A stretch of DNA of 53,108 bases from a virus, in the IMG/VR virus record IMGVR_UViG_3300008267_006330, positions 1-53,108 of that record; one strand, given 5' to 3'. How positions within the stretch are numbered: the first letter of the stretch is position 1; the number at the start of each line of letters is the position of its first letter. Below the pieces are notes generated by a model. That model ran no database searches. It worked only from the letters and a program-made list of their open reading frames with translations, and was not told the DNA's origin. Made by a program: the position numbers and the translations under genes. Shown here piece by piece: positions 7,852-14,908 of this stretch.

Positions 7852-8697
7852 TTAAGCCTTGACAGCATGCGGATTCGCAAACTGTACCATCTGACTGTTG
7901 ATGTCATTTTCGGCCAGTTTTTGCCAGGGATCTTGTGTGCCTTTAAAAATATTTTCAAAGAATTCAGTACTGGCACCTTGCTTGCGCATGTGCATGGCTA
8001 ATTTTGCACAGTCTCGATGCCGTAGATCTATCATTTCTCTGCTGTGAAAATCTCTGGGGTCATCGGGTTTACCTTCTAGCATGGGACGATTGGCATAGAT
8101 GTCGTCGTTGTTGTTACCAGTCAAGTCAAATCGATCATGCAACACATCCACATTGATTCGCTGATAGATGTCCAGCATGTATGCCTGCTGACTTACCCAG
8201 CCATCTTGTGTGGGGTGTGGGCTGATATAGCCCAGCAGGTCATACCATGTTCGAGGTACTATGGGAAAGATTGAATAAGGATGCATGCGATGAGTACAGA
8301 AACTCAACAACTTAAATTGCCCTGTATAACTGAGTATAGTAGTATCCCAGCCTTGACTTTGCATCACAGCATCGTCGTTCCAGATCACCAACCAATCACT
8401 GTCGGTTTGTTTGGCCATGGCGTTGTTGTACTTGTGTAAGTTCACATAGCCCATGCGTTCAAACTTCATGGCAGTGTAACTGATGTCACGCTCGTCCATC
8501 CAAGGTTGCAGTTCGTTAACAAAGTACTTGAAACCTATGTCATCATCATTGTCAAAAGCAAACATGATTTGCACACGACTAATGTCGTCGGCCAACTCTA
8601 CCAAACTGCGTATACTGCGACCCAGGCTCTCTGTTCGGCCACGAGTGGCCAATAGCATGGCAATACCATATTCATGTTCTTTCATTGACATCTCCAT
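7852..8697 (-). CDS. GT2-like glycosyltransferase (GT-A fold)
   Basis: The 281-aa protein begins with a family 2-like nucleotide-sugar-binding domain: IAMLLATRGRTESL, then IMFAFDNDDD and DWLVIWNDDAVMQ, a D-x-D-like metal site. The start overlaps the QueD stop as TAATG. The C-terminal half has no domain I recognise. It probably transfers a sugar to phage or host glycan, or to modified DNA; the acceptor cannot be read from the sequence. Confidence 0.72.
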   Translation of the reverse strand: MEMSMKEHEYGIAMLLATRGRTESLGRSIRSLVELADDISRVQIMFAFDNDDDIGFKYFVNELQPWMDERDISYTAMKFERMGYVNLHKYNNAMAKQTDSDWLVIWNDDAVMQSQGWDTTILSYTGQFKLLSFCTHRMHPYSIFPIVPRTWYDLLGYISPHPTQDGWVSQQAYMLDIYQRINVDVLHDRFDLTGNNNDDIYANRPMLEGKPDDPRDFHSREMIDLRHRDCAKLAMHMRKQGASTEFFENIFKGTQDPWQKLAENDINSQMVQFANPHAVKA

Positions 8698-9194
8698 TAT
8701 GCAAACAAATCCTCATTCCATTCACGATGACCTTCACGGAACGCCATGTTAGCCTGTGTTTCACGTACTTCCACTCTATAGCACCACAAACGTGCGGCTT
8801 CACCCGGTCCCCACATCTCAGGAATGTATACGCCATTCACATACTTGTACAGCATATCGCTGAGGCCCTCACAGCCTAGCTTGGGTAACACAACAATCTT
8901 GGCCATGTTCCGCTCTTGTAACAGTTTGAATGTTGCCATCTCAGGATCATCGGCGGCCACAATCAAGGTATGGTCAAACTGGTCTTCTAGGGTTTTCTTT
9001 AGTTCTTTGAGTCCGCCGTAGTCAGCGGCCCAATTGCGCACATCCAAGTCATTGGTTCCAAAGTAGAATTTCATACTGAATGAATATCCATGTATCAAAT
9101 TACAATGACTGTCTGCCCTCCACTGTCTGTACGCACACGGAAATGCGTCGTGGTACTCTTTGGTTGAGGTATATTTGTAAACTACTGGTGTCAT
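8697..9194 (-). CDS. queD: QueD, 6-carboxytetrahydropterin synthase-like
   Basis: The 165-aa protein belongs to the 6-pyruvoyl/6-carboxytetrahydropterin synthase family. It has His15, Cys31 and His35 in EYHDAF...SHCNLIHGYSF, then QFDHTLIV (catalytic Asp-His), EGLSDMLYKYV and VEVRETQANMA with the pterin-binding Glu. QueD makes CPH4 from dihydroneopterin triphosphate, the FolE product. The canonical HGH zinc motif reads HGY, so one zinc ligand is replaced by Tyr37. An AGGAG site lies eight bases before the ATG. Confidence 0.85.
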   Translation of the reverse strand: MTPVVYKYTSTKEYHDAFPCAYRQWRADSHCNLIHGYSFSMKFYFGTNDLDVRNWAADYGGLKELKKTLEDQFDHTLIVAADDPEMATFKLLQERNMAKIVVLPKLGCEGLSDMLYKYVNGVYIPEMWGPGEAARLWCYRVEVRETQANMAFREGHREWNEDLFA

Positions 9195-9275
9195 GCTGTT
9201 TCTCCTATGTTAATGTTAGCATAGGCTGGCAGAGTTTGTATAGCGGGATGAACGCCAAAGGCCGCTGTAAAAGAA

Positions 9276-9283
9276 TATTTATT
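9276..9283 (-). promoter_or_regulatory. Possible late-promoter element before queD
   Basis: AATAAATA on the minus strand resembles TATAAATA. It is the only promoter-like signal I see in the 91-base gap (9195-9285) between the HIT gene and queD. It is 82 bases from the queD ATG, so its role is uncertain. Confidence 0.3.
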
Positions 9284-9285
9284 AA

Positions 9286-9690
9286 CTATTTGGGTTGTTG
9301 ATAAGTTTCAGTTTTGTAATTGGCCTGGCCGGCAATTACCCCTCTTACTCCACCAACAGGATCCAAGCAATCACCTTGCTTGCGTGGAATCAAATGTACA
9401 TGTGGATACATCACTGTCTGACCAGCAGCAGGACCCATGTTTAGCCCAATGTTAAATGCATCGCACTCACCACGAGCAACCATTTGTTGACCGGTAATCA
9501 GTGCTGTGCCTAGGCAAACAACAATGCCTTCGTCTGTGTTGTTGCGTGGAACAAACAACAAATGACCTTTGGTTACTGGAAAACGATCTTGGAACACCGT
9601 CACATGTTGAGTACTGAGTGCAGGAACTTCTAGATCCCAGGGTGCCACCTTGCCTTCTTGTGCGGCCTGTAGAGTTGCGTATTTGATCAT
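9286..9690 (-). CDS. HIT-family hydrolase-like protein
   Basis: The 134-aa protein carries YPHVHLIPR near residue 95, a histidine-triad motif of the H-x-H-x-x-x type. Its N-terminal strands (VTVFQDRFPVTKGHLLFVPRN) are typical of HIT proteins. The third His of a full HxHxH triad is replaced (HVHLIPR), which is common in divergent phage and GalT-like members. HIT enzymes hydrolyse or transfer nucleotidyl groups. Its start overlaps the DegT-FolE gene by four bases. Confidence 0.75.
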   Translation of the reverse strand: MIKYATLQAAQEGKVAPWDLEVPALSTQHVTVFQDRFPVTKGHLLFVPRNNTDEGIVVCLGTALITGQQMVARGECDAFNIGLNMGPAAGQTVMYPHVHLIPRKQGDCLDPVGGVRGVIAGQANYKTETYQQPK

Positions 9691-10946
9691 CTTGGTGCAA
9701 AGTCCTGTTGTAGTTTGATGTTGTCGAAGAATTCTTTCTTCACGCTTTGGTCTGTTTTAAAAGCCCCGCGTAATACCGTTGTCTGGGTAAGACTACTATG
9801 AGCCATAATACCCCGATTCTCACAACATCCATGGGTAGCCTGTATATAAACTGCGACATCCTTGGTCCCGGTTGCCAGTTCAATTTCCCTAGCAATATCC
9901 ATACATAGTTCTTCTTGGAGAGTCCCACGTCGGGCACACCACTGGGCAATGCGAGTGTATTTGGATAGACCAATGAGTTTGGGGCCAGCAATGATTCCAA
10001 TATAAGCCACACCCGCAACAGGTTGGTGATGGTGGCTACACATGCTCTTAAGCTCTGAACGCACCACAAGCATACCGTCGTATGCTCCGTCCGTATCGTT
10101 CGGGAAAGCCGTAGCATTAGGGCTCGTCTCATAACGGCCAGACATGATTTCGTTGAAGTACATTTTAGCAAGACGCCTTGCTGTGCCTTTGGAGTTTGGA
10201 TCATTTTCTCTGTCAATCAATAATGCATCTAGTACACCTTCAAACGCTGTAGTGGCTTCGTCGATCAGTTGCTCTTTCATTGCGTCGTCAATATACTCGC
10301 TAACATTATCGCCAGCCCAGAATCTTTTTCCGTCACGTTTGAATTTAAAGCGAAGGTGATCGCAAACTTTGCCTAGTCCGTAACCGCCATCGCCGGCCAT
10401 TGCGTCTAGTGCTGTTTCTTTGTTATCTGTCATTTGAACTGCTTCTTCTGGAGTGGGCTTGTAGTGATAGCCAACTCTGAATTCTCGTTGTCCTACCCAG
10501 GGTTTGATATTTAGATCACGACCGTCATACCGCATACAAATAATTGCATCATATGCCGCTCGGTCATCTAGTATTATAGCACCACCACGGCCTATATGTA
10601 AAGGCTTGTCATGCCCAAAACTCAAACATTGCATGGTTCCGGGACGATACATATTGGGCTGAAGTTTACGAGCACTATCCCAAATACGAGTGCCTTCGAA
10701 CTTGTATTCACCGATCCATTGTTGTCTGTGTGGCAAAGAGTCAGGAAAGTAATCATACTTGATTCCTAATTTGTGCATGGTCATTGGAATGCTCAAATAA
10801 GTGTATGGGGTAAAACTACACTCCTTGATCCTATCATACCGTAAACACAGCTCGATAGCATGTGTGCAACAATCGGTCATGACAGCATACGGGGCTCCAG
10901 TAAACTTTGCTAGAGCGTCTTCAAACTGTTTGATTTTTTCGAACAT
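9687..10946 (-). CDS. folE: Fusion of a DegT-like aminotransferase fragment and FolE (GTP cyclohydrolase I)
   Basis: Residues 1-171 resemble the short DegT/DnrJ/EryC1 aminotransferase-like proteins of phages (YAVMTDCCTHAIEL, RIWDSARKLQ, HIGRGGAIIL). From Met172 (10433) the protein is GTP cyclohydrolase I: CSHHHQPVAG carries zinc Cys and catalytic His residues, followed by KLIGLSKYTRIAQWCARR and a distal THGCCENRG zinc Cys region. FolE turns GTP into dihydroneopterin triphosphate, the first step to 7-deazaguanines and folate. The DegT part lacks its usual end and runs in frame into the FolE Met, so either a fusion is made or FolE starts internally at 10433. Confidence 0.82.
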   Translation of the reverse strand: MFEKIKQFEDALAKFTGAPYAVMTDCCTHAIELCLRYDRIKECSFTPYTYLSIPMTMHKLGIKYDYFPDSLPHRQQWIGEYKFEGTRIWDSARKLQPNMYRPGTMQCLSFGHDKPLHIGRGGAIILDDRAAYDAIICMRYDGRDLNIKPWVGQREFRVGYHYKPTPEEAVQMTDNKETALDAMAGDGGYGLGKVCDHLRFKFKRDGKRFWAGDNVSEYIDDAMKEQLIDEATTAFEGVLDALLIDRENDPNSKGTARRLAKMYFNEIMSGRYETSPNATAFPNDTDGAYDGMLVVRSELKSMCSHHHQPVAGVAYIGIIAGPKLIGLSKYTRIAQWCARRGTLQEELCMDIAREIELATGTKDVAVYIQATHGCCENRGIMAHSSLTQTTVLRGAFKTDQSVKKEFFDNIKLQQDFAPR

Positions 10947-11886
10947 ACCAATTCCATGCGTGTTGTATCATTGCATCTAGATCATGATGTCTCCATGCAC
11001 CTGCCAACATATCAAACTTGGCAGGGTTTGCGGTAAGCATGGGTGGATCTCCTGGTCTTACCTCACCATACTGAATGTCAGGTGTTTTGCCAGTAACGGC
11101 TATTGCACGTTCTATTACCTGTTTAACACTGGTTCCTGAATTTGATCCAAGGTTATAGATACCCGCAGGAATCTTATAATACAGAGCCAAGGCGTGAGCC
11201 CTTGCAATATCATCCACATGCACATAATCGCGAACACAAGTTCCGTCCAGTGTGGGGTAATTGACCCCGTATATGTTGAAGGTTCCGTCATCTCTTGTGG
11301 CTTCCAAAAAACGTGCAATCAAGTGTGTGGCATCGGGCTCTTGTCCATGGCGGCCCTTAGGATCAGCACCGCAGGCGTTGAAGTAACGAAAACTAACATA
11401 GTCAAGATTATATGCCTTGCGATAGCTTTCTAAGATCATGTCGATCATGAGTTTGCTTTCGCCGTATGGACTTACAGGCAAGCAAGGATCAACTTCGTTG
11501 CAAGACCCTAAGATAGGCTCACCGTATGTGGCTGCACTGGAACTAAAAATAACTCTACAACGTGGCAAACTACGTCGAACCACATCCAACAACTTTAGAG
11601 TTTTAACCACATTGTTATTGTAGTATTCGCTAGGATCCTGCATACTTGGCCCAACAAGGCTAGTGCCAGCGCAGTGAATGATAGCATTGGGTTGTTTGCT
11701 GATAATCCAGCTCAGTGCCACATCGCTGGCAAAGTCTTGGAACAAAAACTTATCACAAACGCCTTGTAAATGACTTGGTGGTTGTCTGCGGTCGATACCG
11801 TAGACTTCGTGCCCTGTGTCTTTCAACAACAGGGCAGTTTGTCCTCCAATGTATCCGGCTGAGCCGGTGACAATTACCACACTCAT
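10921..11886 (-). CDS. galE: UDP-glucose 4-epimerase-like SDR
   Basis: The 321-aa protein is an extended short-chain dehydrogenase. It has the NAD-binding GSAGYIGGQTALLL at the N-terminus, FSSSAATYGEP with the active Ser/Thr, the YGESK catalytic Tyr-Lys pair, RYFNACGAD, and VRDYVHVDD, the signatures of GalE. It interconverts UDP-Glc/UDP-Gal or N-acetyl forms. It is translationally coupled to the upstream glycosyltransferase (ATGA) and overlaps the DegT-like gene, so it probably supplies sugar nucleotides for the same glycan. Confidence 0.88.
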   Translation of the reverse strand: MSVVIVTGSAGYIGGQTALLLKDTGHEVYGIDRRQPPSHLQGVCDKFLFQDFASDVALSWIISKQPNAIIHCAGTSLVGPSMQDPSEYYNNNVVKTLKLLDVVRRSLPRCRVIFSSSAATYGEPILGSCNEVDPCLPVSPYGESKLMIDMILESYRKAYNLDYVSFRYFNACGADPKGRHGQEPDATHLIARFLEATRDDGTFNIYGVNYPTLDGTCVRDYVHVDDIARAHALALYYKIPAGIYNLGSNSGTSVKQVIERAIAVTGKTPDIQYGEVRPGDPPMLTANPAKFDMLAGAWRHHDLDAMIQHAWNWYVRKNQTV

Positions 11887-13115
11887 TTTTCTATTTTGAC
11901 CACTTGATATTTTTCATGCGGCACATGATCTCGGTAGCGAGGGCCCGAACGATCCCACTGAGTACCTTGACCGGTAATAATATCAATAATCCGATCAACA
12001 GTCCCATTGTTCCAATCACTAATAAGCCCCATGTTGTGATGAGGAGTCTGCAAAAGATTACACATTTTGTGATAGGCATCGTCTATGCTCCATGGTACGT
12101 AAAGACGGTTGGGGTCATTAGCAAAGGTTTCAGGGAACGAACGGTACGCTGGATACAATACATTACATCCAAGAGTATCGGCCTCTGATACGGTGTTTGA
12201 AACCCAATCTTGTAAAGCACAATTAAACAACACACGAGTGTTGTTGAGATGAGCATAGTATTCATTCTTGCTTATGTTGTCGTAGATTTTGAGTTTGCCT
12301 TGTGCCTCCATACGGCGGGCACGTTCAATATACTCTGGATTGTTGGATCGCAAAGGTCCGCCACTGTATATTGCAAACTCACACGGTTCGCTGGTGAGTT
12401 CGCCATACATTTCAATGAGGTCCATAAAGAAGCCCGGTTGTTTCTCTTGATCGAATCGAGCTGCAAAACCCACCCTCCGGGGACGGCTATTAAACGGTTG
12501 GATTTTTTCTTGGCCGCCAATGCGTTCAAGAACTTCTTCTTTTCCAAATGCAAGGCCGGAAATGTTGTAGATCGGAGCAGTCCAACCAGCGATTCGCATA
12601 TGGGCAACCATCTCCTCGTTAGTAGCAAGGACTCCTGTAACAAAGTGATTGACCATTTTTTCATAAGTGCTCATCCATCCTGCCATGCCCCAGACATGTA
12701 CAAAGTCATCAGGATCGATGGCCTGTGCCAAGCAACGTACCCATACCTGTGGGCGTTGTTCTGCAGGAATCTGATCCATGATATAAGGTAATGACTCAAT
12801 GCCAGGTTGGAACATGTCTTCAAAGTAAACAACATCCTCGCCTGTGACTTCACCGTTTTTCATGAGCTGAACCAAGTTCATCATCTGGCTCATGCCAAAG
12901 TAACTGCGACCATGTGCGTCTAGTACTTGTCCTACTGAGATGGCTTGTGTGTTGTCAATAGTGGTACCTGGGACATAAACAACGTCAAGACCTCTGCGGT
13001 CAAACACACGTCGGTTCCACTCTGTTAGTTGTAGTGTGTAACGGGCTTCGTAGCTCTCCCGGCATGGGTACCTGACCCCATACTCCTGCACCACCGGCTC
13101 GAATCTTCTTGGCAA
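11883..13115 (-). CDS. GT-B (GT4-like) glycosyltransferase
   Basis: The protein is about 400 aa with a two-domain GT-B pattern. The C-terminal domain holds RRVGFAARFDQEKQPGFFMDL and VSEADTLGCNVLYPAYRSFPE, which resemble nucleotide-sugar-binding parts of GT4 enzymes. The recognisable similarity begins near RYPCRESYEARYTLQL (about 13065). The first 15 or so residues lie in the cytochrome c gene in another frame. The real start is uncertain and may have been lost; a GTG at about 13091 is one option. Confidence 0.75.
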   Translation of the reverse strand: MPRRFEPVVQEYGVRYPCRESYEARYTLQLTEWNRRVFDRRGLDVVYVPGTTIDNTQAISVGQVLDAHGRSYFGMSQMMNLVQLMKNGEVTGEDVVYFEDMFQPGIESLPYIMDQIPAEQRPQVWVRCLAQAIDPDDFVHVWGMAGWMSTYEKMVNHFVTGVLATNEEMVAHMRIAGWTAPIYNISGLAFGKEEVLERIGGQEKIQPFNSRPRRVGFAARFDQEKQPGFFMDLIEMYGELTSEPCEFAIYSGGPLRSNNPEYIERARRMEAQGKLKIYDNISKNEYYAHLNNTRVLFNCALQDWVSNTVSEADTLGCNVLYPAYRSFPETFANDPNRLYVPWSIDDAYHKMCNLLQTPHHNMGLISDWNNGTVDRIIDIITGQGTQWDRSGPRYRDHVPHEKYQVVKIEK

Positions 13116-13290
13116 TTTTATCTACAGCATCTGCTTGTCCACGGTATTTGGCAGCAACATCTTTGTATGCTGGCCCAACTATTTTTTTGTCCACAGCATG
13201 GCAGGCCATACAGTTGTTTTTCTTCAGCAACGCATCATCGGCAAATGCTGTGTTGGCAACTAAGGCCAGAACGACAATTAATGTTTTCAT
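13000..13290 (-). CDS. Truncated cytochrome c (c551/c552-type)
   Basis: The N-terminus is a Sec signal peptide (MKTLIVVLALVANTAFA). The mature part has NNCMACH, the CxxCH haem attachment site, then VGPAYKDVAAKYRG and GVWGQVPMP, where the Met is the expected axial haem ligand. A normal family member (about 80 mature residues) continues with a C-terminal helix ending in a W-x-L pattern. Here the sequence after PMP reads through the glycosyltransferase gene in another frame, so the closing helix is missing. An AAGGAAA site precedes the ATG. A cytochrome is unusual in a phage and suggests capture from a bacterial host. Confidence 0.75.
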   Translation of the reverse strand: MKTLIVVLALVANTAFADDALLKKNNCMACHAVDKKIVGPAYKDVAAKYRGQADAVDKIAKKIRAGGAGVWGQVPMPGELRSPLHTTTNRVEPTCV

Positions 13291-13302
13291 TGTATTTTCC
13301 TT

Positions 13303-13524
13303 TTAAAATCTAGTGGATAGGCGACGAGCGTCTTCACTCCACATGTTCTTGGCATTCTTACCTTGATGCCATTTGTTAAACTGTTGCCATGCATAACTCT
13401 TGAAGTTATACAGGTCCGACTCGTTGTAACGATACCCGTAGTCTTGACAAAACTCCAAGAACACTTCAAGATCGTTGAAGATCTCAGCAACACGGGGATT
13501 GGGTTTGAACGATGGCTTGGCCAT
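13303..13524 (-). CDS. Small conserved phage-type protein, 73 aa
   Basis: A compact protein rich in aromatic residues (EVFLEFCQDYGYRYNESDLYNFKSYAW). The pattern N-E-x-D-L-Y-N-x-K-S-Y-A-W recurs in small uncharacterised proteins of T4-like marine phages. No known domain is visible. It precedes the cytochrome gene by 12 bases and follows the T-fold gene closely. Confidence 0.68.
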   Translation of the reverse strand: MAKPSFKPNPRVAEIFNDLEVFLEFCQDYGYRYNESDLYNFKSYAWQQFNKWHQGKNAKNMWSEDARRLSTRF

Positions 13525-13533
13525 TTTATTTCC

Positions 13534-13986
13534 TTAAATTTTAATTGACAGACTAGGGCGAGAAAGTTCATACTTGATTAAGGCACCGTTCTCACCATCT
13601 TCGGAGACCTCAATCCACACTGCACGGTCAGGATACCGACCAGCAATTTCTGTGTACAAGTCATCAGCCATCATTTCACAACTTTTGTGATCAAGTTGCA
13701 GGATGCCGTCCTTGTACAAATTTTCTAACCAACGTTTGAATTGAATAAACTCAATGTCACGATCGTTATGAATTACATCAATCCACACTCTAAAGTGAAA
13801 TATATGACGATGTGGGGTGCCAAGAAAACTCACATCATATTCGTCTCCGGTGGCCAGGGCAGTATCAGTGGCCGCCGCAGGATAACAATGGATGCCTTCT
13901 TTACGGAACGTGACCCAAATTTTACGTTCCGCCTGGCTCATGATTCGCTCACGCTGTTCTGTTAGTGCTTGATCTCGTTGGTTCAT
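13534..13986 (-). CDS. Second QueD-like T-fold protein
   Basis: The 150-aa protein has the 6-pyruvoyltetrahydropterin synthase layout. His33 is followed by His59 and His61 (PHRHIFHFRVWIDV), matching the three-His zinc site. IEFIQFKRWLENLY, LQLDH with Asp99-His100, a middle helix (MMADDLYTEIAG) and VWIEVSEDGENGALI then follow the QueD order. It differs from the QueD at 8697-9194, which has lost one zinc His. It could be a second QueD, a different pterin-type enzyme, or a step in final 7-deazaguanine tailoring. Its start overlaps the upstream gene by ATGA. Confidence 0.6.
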   Translation of the reverse strand: MNQRDQALTEQRERIMSQAERKIWVTFRKEGIHCYPAAATDTALATGDEYDVSFLGTPHRHIFHFRVWIDVIHNDRDIEFIQFKRWLENLYKDGILQLDHKSCEMMADDLYTEIAGRYPDRAVWIEVSEDGENGALIKYELSRPSLSIKI

Positions 13987-14381
13987 GATTTTAGTGCCTC
14001 CAAGGTTATAATTTTTCCAATCTCTGCACCAATGTCTTGGTCTCCAGCAATCACATGCAATTCATACACACTGTCACCTGTGCGGCGATCATTGCGACGA
14101 GTTTCAATCACTGTGCCGCCATTGGCACGATACACTTCAAATCTAATACCGTTGGCACTGATTCTAACTTCGTCTTTTTCTTGAATACAGATATCTTCTT
14201 CATGACGATCAGTCATGCCCCAGGTGATCAAACCTCTGATCATTCTTTTAAACATATTGGGTCCTTTTGTTTGTTGTTTTCTTACTGGCGTTACTGAGGT
14301 AGTAGAGTTGCCATAGATTTGATTCATCTTATGCCGTTTGGAACTGGACTTGGCGCCCAGGATTGCTGGATATGTTGCCAT
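13983..14381 (-). CDS. Conserved phage-type hypothetical protein, 132 aa
   Basis: The N-terminal 40 residues are low-complexity and basic. The C-terminal 80 residues (VRISANGIRFEVYRANGGTVIETRR, then VYELHVIAGDQDIGAEIGKIITLE) look like a conserved beta-sandwich module of unknown function in T4-like marine phages. The start is supported by the TAATG overlap with the upstream stop. Confidence 0.65.
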   Translation of the reverse strand: MATYPAILGAKSSSKRHKMNQIYGNSTTSVTPVRKQQTKGPNMFKRMIRGLITWGMTDRHEEDICIQEKDEVRISANGIRFEVYRANGGTVIETRRNDRRTGDSVYELHVIAGDQDIGAEIGKIITLEALKS

Positions 14382-14908
14382 TAGACGGTGGAATCCTCAC
14401 GGTAATCATCCCACGATGTAAATGTTCTTCGACTCATTAGGCTGTGTAGACTGTGACACCAAACGCCGGGATTTGTAGCGTCAAAGTCTTTGTCATCTAT
14501 TTTTAACATTGTATTATAATTCCACAGCTTTGTATACGGTATGCTTACTCGAATCTGTGGAATAAAGTTTCTGTAATCACACAGTGGGCCGTCGTTAAAC
14601 TCTTCCACATGAGTGACAGGAATGTCCAGACTACACAGGTGACCATCACCTAGGAATGGTTCAATCATGCTTTCCCAACGTTGCCACTCTAGTCTGTTGG
14701 CAGGATGAAAACTGTGATTGGCACCAAAGAAGATGTGCTCGATGTGCTTGGATTTGTCTGTGTACGAATTGTTTTCGGCTAGTAGTCTAACAATTTCTGT
14801 CAAGGGCTGGATACCCACAACAAACAAAGTTCTCTTGCCAAATGCTGGTGTACGTTCTACTTCGGTGCCTACAAAAAAGTCGACATTTTCGTGTTTAGGT
14901 CTGTTCAT
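14381..14908 (-). CDS. DpdA-linked conserved protein of unknown function, 175 aa
   Basis: The protein starts near VDFFVGTEVERTPAFGKRTLF and contains HIFFGANHSF, an acidic SLDIPVTHVEEF segment and ATNPGVWCHSLH. I recall similar uncharacterised phage proteins, but not a proven role. It overlaps the DpdA-like gene by 14 bases and is coupled to the next gene. That placement suggests, without proving, a part in base modification. It is not a QueC or QueF by visible motifs. Confidence 0.6.
   Translation of the reverse strand: MNRPKHENVDFFVGTEVERTPAFGKRTLFVVGIQPLTEIVRLLAENNSYTDKSKHIEHIFFGANHSFHPANRLEWQRWESMIEPFLGDGHLCSLDIPVTHVEEFNDGPLCDYRNFIPQIRVSIPYTKLWNYNTMLKIDDKDFDATNPGVWCHSLHSLMSRRTFTSWDDYREDSTV

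Noticed and set aside
12249-12791. Long plus-strand open frame of 180 codons opposite the glycosyltransferase
   Set aside because: It is opposite a well-supported coding gene with strong domain motifs and looks like an antisense reading of it.
13287-13571. Alternative 94-codon minus-strand frame over the 73-aa gene
   Set aside because: The 73-aa frame has a better protein pattern and a start codon with good spacing; the longer frame is its out-of-frame shadow.
13534-13986. QueF-type nitrile reductase
   Set aside because: The QueF motif with catalytic Cys is not present; the H...HxH and LDH pattern fits QueD instead.
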